A DNA stretch of 64,000 bases, taken from the NCBI RefSeq assembly GCF_011290485.1, contig NZ_CP048029.1:806001-870000 (forward strand). The letters are read 5' to 3'. Both the position numbers and the translations under genes were made by a program. The DNA comes from Caldichromatium japonicum (lineage in GTDB: Bacteria; Pseudomonadota; Gammaproteobacteria; Chromatiales; Chromatiaceae). Positions 32,101 to 41,987 of the stretch are shown here, in pieces (position 1 is the stretch's first letter; every line of letters starts with the position of its first letter). The notes beneath the pieces are model-generated. The model saw only the letters and a list, made by a program, of their open reading frames with translations, did no database searches and was not told where the DNA came from.

Positions 32101-34683
32101 ATGGAAATAAGGTCCGCCTTTAAGGAGCGGCTGCGTATTGGCAAGGAAGTGCTTTATCGCGCCTTTGAACAAGGCATGCCGGTCCGCGTCTTGGTGCAGC
32201 GGCTCAGTGCGCTCATTGACTCGATCTTGGGCGACGCTTGGAGGCTTTATCTGGATGAGGACCCCAGAGCCGCATTGGTGGCAGTCGGCGGCTATGGGCG
32301 CAGCGAGTTGCATCCGGCCTCCGATGTCGATCTTCTGATCCTGATTGAGGACGCCGTTCAGGATGAGCTGACGGCGGCACTCGAGCAATTCATCACCCTG
32401 CTGTGGGACATCGGATTGGCGGTCGGCCACAGCGTCCGCACCGTCGCAGATTGTGTTCGCGCCGCGGGGTCCGATATCCAATTCATGACCAGCCTGCTCG
32501 ATGCACGCCACCTGGCAGGCTCCCAAGTGCTCTTTGCCCGGATGCAGGCGGCGACCGGCCCCGACCGGATCTGGGACAGCGCCCGGTTTTTCGCCGCCAA
32601 GCTCGAGGAGCAGCGTGCCCGCTGGCAAAAATATGGCGACACCGCCTATAACCTCGAGCCCAACATCAAGGAGAATCCCGGCGGACTGCGCGACATCCAG
32701 ATGATCGGCTGGGTGACGCGGCGGCACTTCGGCGCCAAGGACCTCCATGAGCTGGTGGCGCAGGGATTTTTGACTGCCTCTGAACATCAGACCCTGATCG
32801 GTGGCGAGACCCTGCTGTGGCGCATCCGCTTCGCCCTCCATCGGTTGGCAGGACGGCATGAGGATCGCCTGCTGTTCGATTATCAGCGCACCCTGGCCTT
32901 GCAGTTCGGCTTTCGCGACGGCGACAACAACCTCGCCGTCGAGCAGTTCATGCAGCAGTACTATCGCACTGTCCAGGAGCTCAACCAGCTCAACGAGATG
33001 CTGTTGCAGCTCTTCGCCGAGGCGATCCTCTTACCCGATGACCAGCCGCCGGTCCCGATCAACCGCCGTTTCCAGGCGCGCAACGGCTATCTTGAGGTAA
33101 TCAGTCCGGAGGTCTTTCGGCGCACGCCGCTTGCCTTGCTCGAGGCCTGCCATCTGCTTCAACTCCATCCTGAGCTCAAGGGCATCCGCGCAAGCACCAT
33201 TCGCCTGATCCGCGAAAACCGCCACCGCATCGATGACGTCTTTCGCGCCGACATCCGCGCGCGCAGCCTGTTCATGGAAATCCTGCGCGAGCCCCAGGGC
33301 CTCACCCGCGCCATGCTTGCCATGAATCGCTATGGGGTCCTCGCGGCCTATATCCCCGCCTTCGCCAATATCGTCGGACGGATGCAATACGACCTCTTCC
33401 ACGTCTATACGGTCGACGAGCATACCCTGATGCTCTTGCGCAACCTGCGACGGTTTGTGCTCCCTGAATACGGCGAGGAGTTTCCGCTCTGTACCGCCGT
33501 GGCCAAGCATATCCCCAAGCTTGAGCTCCTGTATCTCGCGGGTCTCTTTCACGACATCGCCAAGGGGCGGGGCGGGGATCATTCGCTCCTGGGCGCAGAG
33601 GAGGCCTTGGCCTTTTGCTGGTTGCATGGTTTGAGCGACTATGACAGCGCCCTGGTCGCCTGGTTGGTCGAGCATCACCTGGTCATGTCCATGACCGCCC
33701 AACGCAAGGACATCAGCGACCCCGAGGTCATCCAGTCCTTTGCCGCACTTGTCGGCGACCCCGTCCGGCTCGATTATCTATATCTGTTGACCGTGGCCGA
33801 TGCGCGGGCGACCAACCCAGCGCGCTGGAACAGTTGGCTCGATGCCCTCTTACGCGAGCTTTATTACAACGCCCGCCGCGCCCTCTTGCGCGGGCTCGAT
33901 CACCCAGAGGCCCAAGAGGAGCTCATCGCCCAGAAACAGGATGAGGGTCGGCGCCTGCTGTTGCGACATGGTATCGATCTAGAGTCTTGCCACAGGCTTT
34001 GGCAGCGCTTTAATCGAGATTTCTTTCTCTATAACTCGCCGGACGAGATCGCCTGGCAGACGCAGCGCATCCTGAAGGCCGACTCCGATGCCCCCTTTCT
34101 GGTCGAGGTCCGAGCGCTTACCCCCCGCGGCAGCAGCGAGATCCTGATCTATGCCAAAGACCGCGATCACCTCTTCGCCCAGACCACGGCGGCGCTTGAC
34201 CAGATGGGGCTCAATATTATGGATGCCCGTATCATGACCACCGCCGACAGCTGGGTGGTGAACAGCTATCATGTCCTCGAACATGAAGGGATCACCTTGA
34301 GTACGCAGCGGCTCGAAGAGGTGCGTGGGACCTTGAGGGATCTGCTTGCTGATCCATCCTCGAGACAGATCCAGGTCTCGCGCGCCCTCTCGCGCCGGCA
34401 TCGCCATTTTCCGGTCCAGACCCAGGTCGATTTCGCCCTAGACCTGCCTAACCAGCGGACCATCATGCGCCTGACCACCCGCGACCGGCCGGGCCTTTTG
34501 GCTGAGGTCGGTGCCATCTTCGAGCATTGCGGCATCCGGCTCCAGAACGCCAAGATCACCACTATCGGCGCCGAGGTCGATGACGTGTTTTTCATCACTA
34601 CCCGCGAGGATACGCCGGTCACCTGCGAGCAGGTCTTGGAGTGCGTGAGGCACGCGATCCATGAGCGTCTTGAAGTGGCTTGA
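32101..34683 (+). CDS. glnD: Bifunctional uridylyltransferase / uridylyl-removing enzyme GlnD
   Basis: This 860-residue sensor of glutamine adds or removes UMP on PII proteins and so governs nitrogen control. The nucleotidyltransferase domain has AVGGYGRSELHPASDVDLLI near residue 65. The HD domain (uridylyl removal) has LAGLFHDIAKGRGGDHS near 480. Two C-terminal ACT domains are visible (VRALTPRGSSEILIYAKDRD and RLTTRDRPGLLAEVGAIFEH). It lies 138 bases after map. Confidence 0.96.
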   Translation: MEIRSAFKERLRIGKEVLYRAFEQGMPVRVLVQRLSALIDSILGDAWRLYLDEDPRAALVAVGGYGRSELHPASDVDLLILIEDAVQDELTAALEQFITLLWDIGLAVGHSVRTVADCVRAAGSDIQFMTSLLDARHLAGSQVLFARMQAATGPDRIWDSARFFAAKLEEQRARWQKYGDTAYNLEPNIKENPGGLRDIQMIGWVTRRHFGAKDLHELVAQGFLTASEHQTLIGGETLLWRIRFALHRLAGRHEDRLLFDYQRTLALQFGFRDGDNNLAVEQFMQQYYRTVQELNQLNEMLLQLFAEAILLPDDQPPVPINRRFQARNGYLEVISPEVFRRTPLALLEACHLLQLHPELKGIRASTIRLIRENRHRIDDVFRADIRARSLFMEILREPQGLTRAMLAMNRYGVLAAYIPAFANIVGRMQYDLFHVYTVDEHTLMLLRNLRRFVLPEYGEEFPLCTAVAKHIPKLELLYLAGLFHDIAKGRGGDHSLLGAEEALAFCWLHGLSDYDSALVAWLVEHHLVMSMTAQRKDISDPEVIQSFAALVGDPVRLDYLYLLTVADARATNPARWNSWLDALLRELYYNARRALLRGLDHPEAQEELIAQKQDEGRRLLLRHGIDLESCHRLWQRFNRDFFLYNSPDEIAWQTQRILKADSDAPFLVEVRALTPRGSSEILIYAKDRDHLFAQTTAALDQMGLNIMDARIMTTADSWVVNSYHVLEHEGITLSTQRLEEVRGTLRDLLADPSSRQIQVSRALSRRHRHFPVQTQVDFALDLPNQRTIMRLTTRDRPGLLAEVGAIFEHCGIRLQNAKITTIGAEVDDVFFITTREDTPVTCEQVLECVRHAIHERLEVA

Positions 34684-35059
34684 AAGATACATTTGGTGTC
34701 TCCTGGGCGCCTGCGTCTGGCTGGGTCTCTCGGTCTGGCCTGCATCCGCCCAGACCGAGCCGCCCCTGCTCACCGACCCCGGTGGTCGCCTGCCTCACCC
34801 CGAGCAGGTTCTCCCTTGGCTCGATGAGGTCCGCGCCCAGCGCCGCGCCTGGGAGGAGGATCTCAGGCAGCGGCGTGCCGAGCGTCAGGAACGCATCGAA
34901 CAGGAGCGCGCCGCCTTTCGTCGCCTCGGCCCAGAACCCTGGAGCGGCTGGAGCTTTGCCACCCCTTGGCTCCCCTCTTCCGAACCGACTGCCCCCCCTG
35001 GGCATCTGCCCTTGCATCCCCCAGACTGGGACAATCTGTGGTATTTCCGCGGCTATTGA
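34661..35059 (+). CDS. Small secreted hypothetical protein
   Basis: I do not recognise this 132-residue protein. It has a clear signal peptide: a hydrophobic run followed by a likely cleavage site in VWPASAQTEP. The mature part is Arg/Glu-rich and probably helical (RQRRAERQERIEQERAAFRR), and the tail is rich in proline and tryptophan. Its start overlaps the glnD end by 23 bases, which suggests co-expression. Periplasmic location is inferred from the signal only. Confidence 0.6.
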   Translation: MSVLKWLERYIWCLLGACVWLGLSVWPASAQTEPPLLTDPGGRLPHPEQVLPWLDEVRAQRRAWEEDLRQRRAERQERIEQERAAFRRLGPEPWSGWSFATPWLPSSEPTAPPGHLPLHPPDWDNLWYFRGY

Positions 35060-35197
35060 AGGCCCAGGAGACACCCCAGGCTCCTCGGTATCCGCGCAAA
35101 AGGCGCCGTTCGGTCGTCTAGAAGGTACCTGCCTGGATCATCGGGGCCCCTTGGTCAACCTAACGACCCTAGGCAAAGGCCCGCAGTCCTGATCGGT

Positions 35198-35227
35198 CAT
35201 TTCAGTCCCTCATAACATGCTGAAATG
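35198..35227. promoter_or_regulatory. Inverted repeat upstream of the hydrogenase operon
   Basis: CATTTCAG and CTGAAATG form a perfect 8-bp inverted repeat with a 14-base spacer, about 75 bases before the accessory gene start. It has no T-run and could be an operator for a dimeric regulator. No known consensus is matched. The rest of the 240-base gap (35060-35300) shows nothing else I can support. Confidence 0.35.
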
Positions 35228-35300
35228 CTGAGCGAGATCAAAACAGCCACCCTTGAACTCGCCTAAAATGACATCAGGTTTTTCAGAAGGGGGGGTAGCG

Positions 35301-35711
35301 ATGGTTGGGTCTTGCCCGACTGAACGTCCGATGCAGGTGGAGGAGCCAAGCGCCCTGGCATTATCACTCCTCCAAGAGATTCGCCATGCCCTGGGGCGCC
35401 TGATCGCCCAAAGGGAGGAGACGCGCATCGAGCTTCAGGCCCTTCTGCTCGGTCCTGCCGAGATACAGATGCTTGAGTCGGTGCTCGGACGGGGTGAGGT
35501 CGAAGCGCGCGTCGAGGCCCTCGGGCCGACCCTGGTGTGCGAGACCGCCATCCCCGGGGTCTGGTGGCTGAGCCATCAGGATACCGAGGGCCGAGTATTG
35601 AGCCGCCAGATCGAGGTCGCGGCAGTCCCTGCCATCCTTCAGCCAAGTCCGGATGACCTCGCCGAATCACTCGCCCGCTTGGATAATCGTTTGCACGCCT
35701 ATCGCGCATGA
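35301..35711 (+). CDS. Hydrogenase accessory protein, HupH/HyaF C-terminal-domain type
   Basis: This is a protein of about 136 residues. The C-terminal part resembles the HupH/HyaF hydrogenase maturation domain: LVCETAIPGVWWLSHQDTEG followed by LSRQIEVAAVPAILQ. The usual N-terminal half of HupH is missing, so this is a short version. HupH-family proteins assist Fe-S cluster insertion into the small subunit, which is encoded 35 bases downstream. The ATG at 35301 follows a run of G (AAGGGGGGG) acting as Shine-Dalgarno; the longest frame begins at 35253. Confidence 0.7.
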   Translation: MVGSCPTERPMQVEEPSALALSLLQEIRHALGRLIAQREETRIELQALLLGPAEIQMLESVLGRGEVEARVEALGPTLVCETAIPGVWWLSHQDTEGRVLSRQIEVAAVPAILQPSPDDLAESLARLDNRLHAYRA

Positions 35712-35746
35712 TTTTCATGCCGCCTAAATCCTATTGAGGAGAGACC

Positions 35747-36847
35747 ATGCGCCGATCCCAGCCGACCCTAGGCGAGCTTTTGAGCCGACATCAGGTCTCG
35801 CGCCGCGGTTTTTTGCGGTTTTGTACCGCTGCCGCCTCGCTTTTGGCCCTACCGCCGAGGCTCGTCCCTGCATTTGCCGAGTCGCTGGCCAAAGCGTCCC
35901 GCCCCTCGGTCATCTGGCTATCGTTTCAAGAGTGCACCGGTTGTACAGAATCCCTGACCCGCAGCCATGCCCCGACCCTCGAGGACCTGATCCTCAACCT
36001 GATCTCGCTTGAGTATCACCACACCTTGCAGGCGGCATCGGGCGAGGCAGCAGAGGCGGCGCGCCTCCAGGCGATCGAGGAGCACAAGGGGCAATATCTA
36101 GTGATCGTCGATGGTTCGCTCCCTGGGCCGGATGCAGAGGCCGGCTATTCGACCATCGCCGGACAGAGCAACCATGAGATCCTGCGGGAGACGGTCGGGC
36201 ATGCCGCAGCGGTGATCGCGGTCGGTACCTGCGCCGCCTTCGGTGGGCTTCCCGAGGCCGACCCCAATCCGACCGGCGCGCGCCCGATCATGGACCTGGT
36301 GCGAGACAAGCCGCTGGTTAATGTCCCGGGTTGCCCGCCGATGCCGCTGGCGATCGCTGGGGTCGTCGCCCATTATCTCGCCTTTAGGCGGCTGCCTGAG
36401 TTGGACGCCTATCTGCGCCCGCTCGCCTTTTACGGTCAATCGATCCATGACCGTTGCTACCGTCGGCCTTTCTATGACAAGGGACTGTTTGCCGAGGGGT
36501 TCGACGACGAAGGGGCGAGGAAGGGCTGGTGTCTGTATCGGCTCGGCTGCAAGGGCCCGACCACCTATAACGCCTGCGCCGTCATGAAATGGAACGACGG
36601 TACCAGTTGGCCAGTGGAGTCCGGACACCCCTGTCTGGGCTGCTCTGAGCCCAGGTTCTGGGACGCCGGCGGTTTTTATCGCGCTGTCTCTGTGCCCCTG
36701 ACCCTTGGGCCAACGACCCTGGTCGGGGCGGGTGCTGCGGGGGTCGCCGCAGGCGCGGTCGCCGGGGCGCTGGCGCGCCGACGCGCGCGCGAGGCTGAAC
36801 GCACCCTACAACCGGTCAGCATCGAAGAACTGGAGGCCAAGCAATGA
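35747..36847 (+). CDS. hydS: [NiFe] hydrogenase small subunit (membrane-bound)
   Basis: This 366-residue small subunit carries three Fe-S clusters that pass electrons from the active site. A Tat signal (SRRGFLRF) begins the protein, so the folded heterodimer is exported to the periplasm. The proximal-cluster motif is ECTGCTES. Later cysteines sit in LGCKGPTTYNACA and HPCLGCSEPRFWD, which hold the medial and distal clusters. A hydrophobic Gly/Ala-rich C-terminal segment with an RRRAREAE tail can anchor it. The gene names hydS and hynS are used for this type in Allochromatium and Thiocapsa. Its stop overlaps isp1 as ATGA. Confidence 0.93.
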   Translation: MRRSQPTLGELLSRHQVSRRGFLRFCTAAASLLALPPRLVPAFAESLAKASRPSVIWLSFQECTGCTESLTRSHAPTLEDLILNLISLEYHHTLQAASGEAAEAARLQAIEEHKGQYLVIVDGSLPGPDAEAGYSTIAGQSNHEILRETVGHAAAVIAVGTCAAFGGLPEADPNPTGARPIMDLVRDKPLVNVPGCPPMPLAIAGVVAHYLAFRRLPELDAYLRPLAFYGQSIHDRCYRRPFYDKGLFAEGFDDEGARKGWCLYRLGCKGPTTYNACAVMKWNDGTSWPVESGHPCLGCSEPRFWDAGGFYRAVSVPLTLGPTTLVGAGAAGVAAGAVAGALARRRAREAERTLQPVSIEELEAKQ

Positions 36848-37506
36848 ACGGTGCGATGGAGTTCCTGCTCTGGACCAAGGGGCCGATGTTGAATCTGGCC
36901 TTAGGCGTCTTTGCCCTGGGTGTGGGCGTGCGTCTGATTGAGATCCTGATCCTCGGGCGCGCCAAGAATTATGCCGACCCGCGTGCGCCCGAATGGATCG
37001 GCGGCGCAAGGACCGTATTGAGCCGCACCCTGCCGGACCCTGGGACCTTCCAGCGCGCCCCGTTCGACGTCCTGGTCGGCTGGATCTGGCATATCGGTTT
37101 TATCCTGGTCCTTCTCTTTTTCGTGCCCCATGTTGAGCTCATCCGCGGGATATTGGGCTTTGCCTGGCCGGCGCTTCCGACACCTGTGGTCGATTTTCTG
37201 ACCGCCATCACCATCCTCGGGTTGATCGCCGCGCTGGTGCATCGGCTGACCCATCCGGTCAAGCGCTATCTCAGCACCGCCGAGGACTATCTTGTCTGGG
37301 CGGTGGTCTTCATGGTGGCCCTGACCGGCTATCTCTCTTACCACCGCCTGATCTCGCCCTATCCATTGGCGCTCGGCATGCACATCTTAAGCGCCGAGAT
37401 CTTTTTGATCCTGATCCCCTTTACCCGGCTCAGCCATCTCTTTACGGCATTCATCGCCCGCTGGTATACGGGCACCCATTTTGGACGCAAGGGGGTTGAG
37501 GCATGA
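36844..37506 (+). CDS. isp1: Isp1, membrane cytochrome b-like subunit
   Basis: This 220-residue protein has about five hydrophobic segments and resembles the haem-b-binding gamma subunits of respiratory nitrate reductase and DsrM. Histidines in transmembrane segments (DVLVGWIWHIGFIL, FVPHVELI and LGMHILSAEI) are candidate haem ligands. In Thiocapsa and Allochromatium, isp1 and isp2 lie between the two hydrogenase subunit genes and are thought to link hydrogen oxidation to the quinone or sulfur pathway. It overlaps both neighbours by four bases. Confidence 0.88.
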   Translation: MNGAMEFLLWTKGPMLNLALGVFALGVGVRLIEILILGRAKNYADPRAPEWIGGARTVLSRTLPDPGTFQRAPFDVLVGWIWHIGFILVLLFFVPHVELIRGILGFAWPALPTPVVDFLTAITILGLIAALVHRLTHPVKRYLSTAEDYLVWAVVFMVALTGYLSYHRLISPYPLALGMHILSAEIFLILIPFTRLSHLFTAFIARWYTGTHFGRKGVEA

Positions 37507-38807
37507 ACGAGCTTATACTCGATGATCGCACCGCGGTCCAAGAGACCTCCCAGGGCCTCTCCTTGGCGCGGGGGTTGGCTGCCTTGCGCGCCGAGATGGA
37601 CGCTCCGATCGCCGCCTTTTTTGCAAGCTGTGTCCATTGCGGGCTATGCGCCCAGGCCTGTCCGTTTTATCTCGAGACCGGGAATCCCAAATACACCCCG
37701 ATACACAAGCTCGAACCCCTGCGCCAGATCTGGGAGAGCGAGTTCACCCTCTGGGGGCGGGTCAAGTCCTGGCTCGGTCTCACCCAGCTGGTGACCGATG
37801 AGCTGCTCGCCAAATGGGAGGAGTTGCTCTATGACTCCTGCACCATGTGCGGGCGTTGCTCGCTGGTCTGTCCAGTCGGCAATGACATCGCCTATATGAT
37901 CCGTAAGACGCGCGAGGGCATGGTCCAGGCGGGCCATGCACCCGATGGCCTGATCGCCGCCGCAAGCCGCGCCATCCGTACCGGCAGCCCCATGGGGTTG
38001 CAATGGAAGACGCTCGAGGTCCAGGTCCGGCATGTCGAGGCGAGCAGCGGCCTCAAGGTCCCCATCGATCAGGAGGGGGTCGAATACATGGTCCTGCTCT
38101 CCTCGATGGAGGTGATCAACTTCCCTGAATATCTCGAGGCGATCACCCGTATCTTTGCCCATGCCGGCATCTCCTGGACCCTCTCGACCCAGTGCTTCGA
38201 GGCGACCAACGCCGGGGTGCAGATCGGAAGCTCAGACATCGCCCGCGCCCTGGTCGAGCGGGTGGTGGCTGCAGCCGAGAAGCTGAAGGTCTCCAAGGTC
38301 ATCAGTCCAGAGTGCGGCCATGCCTATACCGCCATCCGCTGGGAGGGCCCCAATCTGATCGGTCGGCCCTATCCGTTCAAGGTCTTTCATATCATCGAGG
38401 TCCTAGACGAGCTGCGTGCGACCGGTCGCCTCAGGCTCGAAGGCAAGGAGACGGATCGGCTGTCGCTGCACGATCCTTGTAACCTTGCGCGCAAGAGCGG
38501 TGTGATCCAACAGCAACGCCGTCTGGTCGATCTCGTCACCGAGCAGTTCGTCGATCTTAAGGAGCACGGGCGCTATCAATGGTGCTGCGGGGCAGGCGGT
38601 GGGGTAAGCTCGAACGAGCGCGCCGAGGAGCTGAGGCTGAAGGCATTCAAACGCAAAAAGGCCCAGATCGAGGAGGTTGCACCGGCGCGCATGGTCACCA
38701 TGTGCGCCACCTGCCGCACCCAGCTCGAGGAGGGCATCGAGACCTATAACCTGAACATCCCGGTCGTGGGCCTCACTGAGCTCATCGCCGAACACCTGGT
38801 CGATTAA
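37503..38807 (+). CDS. isp2: Isp2, HdrD/DsrK-like iron-sulfur protein
   Basis: This 434-residue protein has two [4Fe-4S] motifs at the N-terminus (CVHCGLCAQACP near residue 42 and CTMCGRCSLVCP near 115). Two CCG-type regions follow: LHDPCNLARKSG with QWCCGAGGG, and a CATC motif in MVTMCATCRTQLEEG. The same architecture is seen in HdrD of methanogens and DsrK of sulfur oxidisers, which handle thiol/disulfide chemistry on the cytoplasmic side. With Isp1 it probably forms the electron-transfer partner of the hydrogenase. Its start overlaps isp1 as ATGA. Confidence 0.9.
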   Translation: MNELILDDRTAVQETSQGLSLARGLAALRAEMDAPIAAFFASCVHCGLCAQACPFYLETGNPKYTPIHKLEPLRQIWESEFTLWGRVKSWLGLTQLVTDELLAKWEELLYDSCTMCGRCSLVCPVGNDIAYMIRKTREGMVQAGHAPDGLIAAASRAIRTGSPMGLQWKTLEVQVRHVEASSGLKVPIDQEGVEYMVLLSSMEVINFPEYLEAITRIFAHAGISWTLSTQCFEATNAGVQIGSSDIARALVERVVAAAEKLKVSKVISPECGHAYTAIRWEGPNLIGRPYPFKVFHIIEVLDELRATGRLRLEGKETDRLSLHDPCNLARKSGVIQQQRRLVDLVTEQFVDLKEHGRYQWCCGAGGGVSSNERAEELRLKAFKRKKAQIEEVAPARMVTMCATCRTQLEEGIETYNLNIPVVGLTELIAEHLVD

Positions 38808-38816
38808 GGAGTCCGC

Positions 38817-40544
38817 ATGAGCCGTATCGTCGTCGATCCGATCACCCGCATCGAGGGCCATCTGCGCATCGAGGTCGAGCTTGCAGGAGACCGCATCGCC
38901 CAGGCCTATAGCTCAGGGACCATGGTGCGCGGCATCGAGATCATTCTTAAAGGACGTGATCCGCGCGATGCCTGGGCCTTCGTTCAGCGAATCTGTGGGG
39001 TCTGCACCCTGGTCCATGGGATCGCCTCGGTGCGCGCGGTCGAGGATGCCTTGGGGATCGCGCTTCCGCTCAATGCCCAGTTGATCCGCAACCTCATGAT
39101 CGGGGCCCAGTATATCCACGATCATGTGATGCACTTTTATCACCTGCATGCCCTCGACTGGGTAGATGTGGTGAACGCCTTGAAGGCCGACCCCAAAGCC
39201 ACCGCCGAGCTCGCCCAATCCTTAAGCTCCTGGCCCAAGTCCTCCCCTGGCTATTTTGCTGATATCCAAAACCGGCTGAAGACATTCGTCGAATCCGGTC
39301 AGCTTGGCATCTTTGCCAACGGCTACTGGGGACATCCGGCCTATCGGCTACCGCCCGAGGCCAATCTCGTGGCGGTCGCCCATTATCTCGAGGCGCTCGC
39401 CTGGCAGCGCGAGGTCGCACGTCTGCATGCCATCTTCGGCGGCAAGAATCCACACCCCAATTTCCTAGTCGGCGGCGTCCCCTCACCGATCGATCCGGAG
39501 TCTGACTCGGCCATCAACGCCAAGCGCCTTGCCGAGGTCAAGGGCCTGATCGAGCAGATGCAGACCTTTGTCGAGCAGGTCTATCTCCCCGACACACTGG
39601 CGATCGCTAGTTTCTACAAGGATTGGGCAAGCCGCGGTGAGGGTCTAGGTAACTTCTTGTGCTATGGAGACCTCCCAGCAGGCGCTGCCATGGACCCCGA
39701 GACCTTCTTCTTTCCGCGCGGTGTGATCCTCAACCGCGACCTGTCGGTGGTCCATCCGGTGGACGTCGGGGCGCCGGATGAGATCCAGGAGTTCGTGGCC
39801 CATGCCTGGTATGACTATAGTGCCGGTAATGAGCAGGGCCTGCATCCATACCTGGGCGAGACCCGGCTTAATTACCGAGGGCGCGGCGGCCCCAAGCCGC
39901 CCTTTAGTCAGCTCGATGTGAGCAAGGGCTATTCATGGCTCAAGGCCCCGCGCTGGAAGGGGCAGGCGGTGGAGGTCGGGCCCTTGGCGCGGGTGCTGAT
40001 GCTCTATGCCAAGGGTCATGAGCAAACCCAGGAGCTGGTCAAAAAGACGCTCACTGACCTCGATCTACCCATCAACGCTCTCTATTCGACCCTAGGGCGT
40101 ACCGCGGCCCGCACCCTAGAGACCAAGCTCTTGGCCGACGCCATGCTGGTCTGGTATCGGGCGCTCATCGACAACATCCGCTTGGGCGACACCCGCACCT
40201 GGAACGGCGAACGCTGGGATCCGGCGACCTGGCCCAAGACCGCGCGCGGCGCGGGCCTCATGGAGGCCCCGCGCGGTGCCCTTGCCCATTGGATCGTCAT
40301 CGAAGACGGCAAGATCGCCAATTATCAGGCTGTGGTCCCCTCGACCTGGAATGCCGGGCCGCGCGACGCCAATGAGCAGCCTGGGGCCTATGAGTCGGCA
40401 CTTCAGGATAACCACCAGCTCATCGACCCCAAGCAGCCAGTCGAGATCCTGCGCACTATCCATAGCTTTGACCCTTGTATCGCCTGCGCCGTGCACTTGA
40501 TTGAGCCCCGGTCGGGTGAAGTGCTGGAGGTGCGTGTCTTCTGA
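38817..40544 (+). CDS. hydL: [NiFe] hydrogenase large subunit
   Basis: This 575-residue subunit holds the Ni-Fe active site. The N-terminal ligand pair is in RICGVCTLVHG, and the C-terminal pair is in DPCIACAVHL. After the last histidine come 15 residues that a maturation protease should remove. ITRIEGHLRIEVELAG is the N-terminal signature. A Shine-Dalgarno AAGGAG lies six bases upstream, nine bases after isp2. No hydrogenase protease (HyaD/HydD type) is found in the window. Confidence 0.97.
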   Translation: MSRIVVDPITRIEGHLRIEVELAGDRIAQAYSSGTMVRGIEIILKGRDPRDAWAFVQRICGVCTLVHGIASVRAVEDALGIALPLNAQLIRNLMIGAQYIHDHVMHFYHLHALDWVDVVNALKADPKATAELAQSLSSWPKSSPGYFADIQNRLKTFVESGQLGIFANGYWGHPAYRLPPEANLVAVAHYLEALAWQREVARLHAIFGGKNPHPNFLVGGVPSPIDPESDSAINAKRLAEVKGLIEQMQTFVEQVYLPDTLAIASFYKDWASRGEGLGNFLCYGDLPAGAAMDPETFFFPRGVILNRDLSVVHPVDVGAPDEIQEFVAHAWYDYSAGNEQGLHPYLGETRLNYRGRGGPKPPFSQLDVSKGYSWLKAPRWKGQAVEVGPLARVLMLYAKGHEQTQELVKKTLTDLDLPINALYSTLGRTAARTLETKLLADAMLVWYRALIDNIRLGDTRTWNGERWDPATWPKTARGAGLMEAPRGALAHWIVIEDGKIANYQAVVPSTWNAGPRDANEQPGAYESALQDNHQLIDPKQPVEILRTIHSFDPCIACAVHLIEPRSGEVLEVRVF

Positions 40545-40611
40545 TGGAGGCGCATGCCAACGACTGCGTCCTGCGAGAGGTCTTAATGCGGGCGGTCCCT
40601 CGCCCGCCATT

Positions 40612-41987
40612 TCACCAGCTCAGATTGAGCTCAGCGCGGACGAATAGGCCGTCGTTCTGGCGGTTGACGGCGTAATAATCGCCCGGGATCAGATATTCGG
40701 CGACCAGGTGCCCCGAGAGGTTGGGATTGAACTTGGCCTTGAGCCAGGCGGTGAACAGATGCCCGCGGAAATCGCCATTGCCGAGATTGGCCATCTGGGC
40801 AGGGGTGCGGGTGCTGTGTTGGTCGGCCCAGAGCGCATGATAATCGAGCAAGACCTGCGCTTTGGGATGGACCTGGGCGCTCCAGCCGAGATTGAGACGC
40901 TTGAGGTTGGTCGCCTTCACCGAGCCGTGACTCCAGCGGCCATTGATAGATCATGAGCTCGCTCCATTGCGGCCAGCGACCCCATAGGGGATCGAATGCC
41001 TGGTCATCGGCGCTGCCCGGATCATCGCCCGAGAGATATTCAAGATCCAGATGGATCTGATTCTTGAGCGGGTCGTTGAGGCTATAGGCCAGACGCCCGT
41101 TCAACCCAAAGGCGCTGAAATCTCGTTCGTTGCGCGTCCCCTATTCATAGGCCCCCTCGGTGCGCCAGGACTAATTAGGGTTGAGCTTGACATCGGCGCT
41201 CAGCCCCAGGGCATAGATATCGCCTGAATCGCTCGGCGAGGTGAAGGGCGCACTGTTGTTGATGCGGATGTTGCGCGGTGTCAACTGCGGACGGTCGTGC
41301 TTATATGATGAGATAGGCATCCAGGTCGCCGGGCAACAGCGACTGGTTGCGTCCATAGAGGATCACGCTGGTCTCGTTTTGTTCGGTCTGGTCCTCAACC
41401 TCGCCGTTGAGTGACTGCGGGAAGCGCCCGGTATCGGCGCTCTGATCGATATAGATGAGGTCCAGGGTGCTCTTGAAGGTATCGAGTCTATATGTCGCGC
41501 GCGCCGCATCGAAATAGATCGTGCGCGATCCATCCAGGGGTGTGCCATCCAAGACCAGCCAGCCGTGCCCGAGCATGATGTCCTGGCACCCGAGTTTGAG
41601 CGCGAGCGGCACCCCGGCGACCTGTTTGAGATTGACCGCGAGCTGATCGAACAGGAGCCCGCCGCTATACCAGTCCTCGAATCCGGGCAGGGGCCAAGCC
41701 GAACGCGGCGGGTCCTGATAATGTCGGCCTTCCCGCATCAGGCGGGCGCTGGCCTCGATCTGCTCCGTCGGCGCATAGCTGCCCAACAGCCGCGCGCGGT
41801 AGCGCTGGAGGGTGCGGTCAGCGGTGGGGCTGTCGGCATTGAGCACTACATTGTCGATCCATTTCTGCCGCAGGCGCAGGTCAGCGCCCCATTTGAAAGG
41901 TCCTAAGGTCTGGTCGGCGAATGCGCCAGAACAGGCGAGTGCCGCACTCAGGCCAGTTGCTAGGATCTTGTTGTATTTAGCGTTCAT
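40612..41987 (-). pseudogene. Outer-membrane porin, alginate-export-like (broken)
   Basis: The start codes for MNAKYNKILATGLSAAL and a signal peptide ending SGAFADQT. The barrel pattern that follows (ADLRLRQKWIDNV, YRARLLGSYAPTEQIEASA, RTIYFDAARATYRLDTFKS) resembles alginate-export/DUF1302-like porins. It is interrupted by a frameshift near 41310, two in-frame TAG stops near 41171 and 41143, and another frameshift near 40945. It then ends with LFVRAELNLSW. Four separate lesions argue for real decay, not one sequencing slip. It overlaps the accessory gene upstream and was probably co-transcribed with the symporter. Confidence 0.8.
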
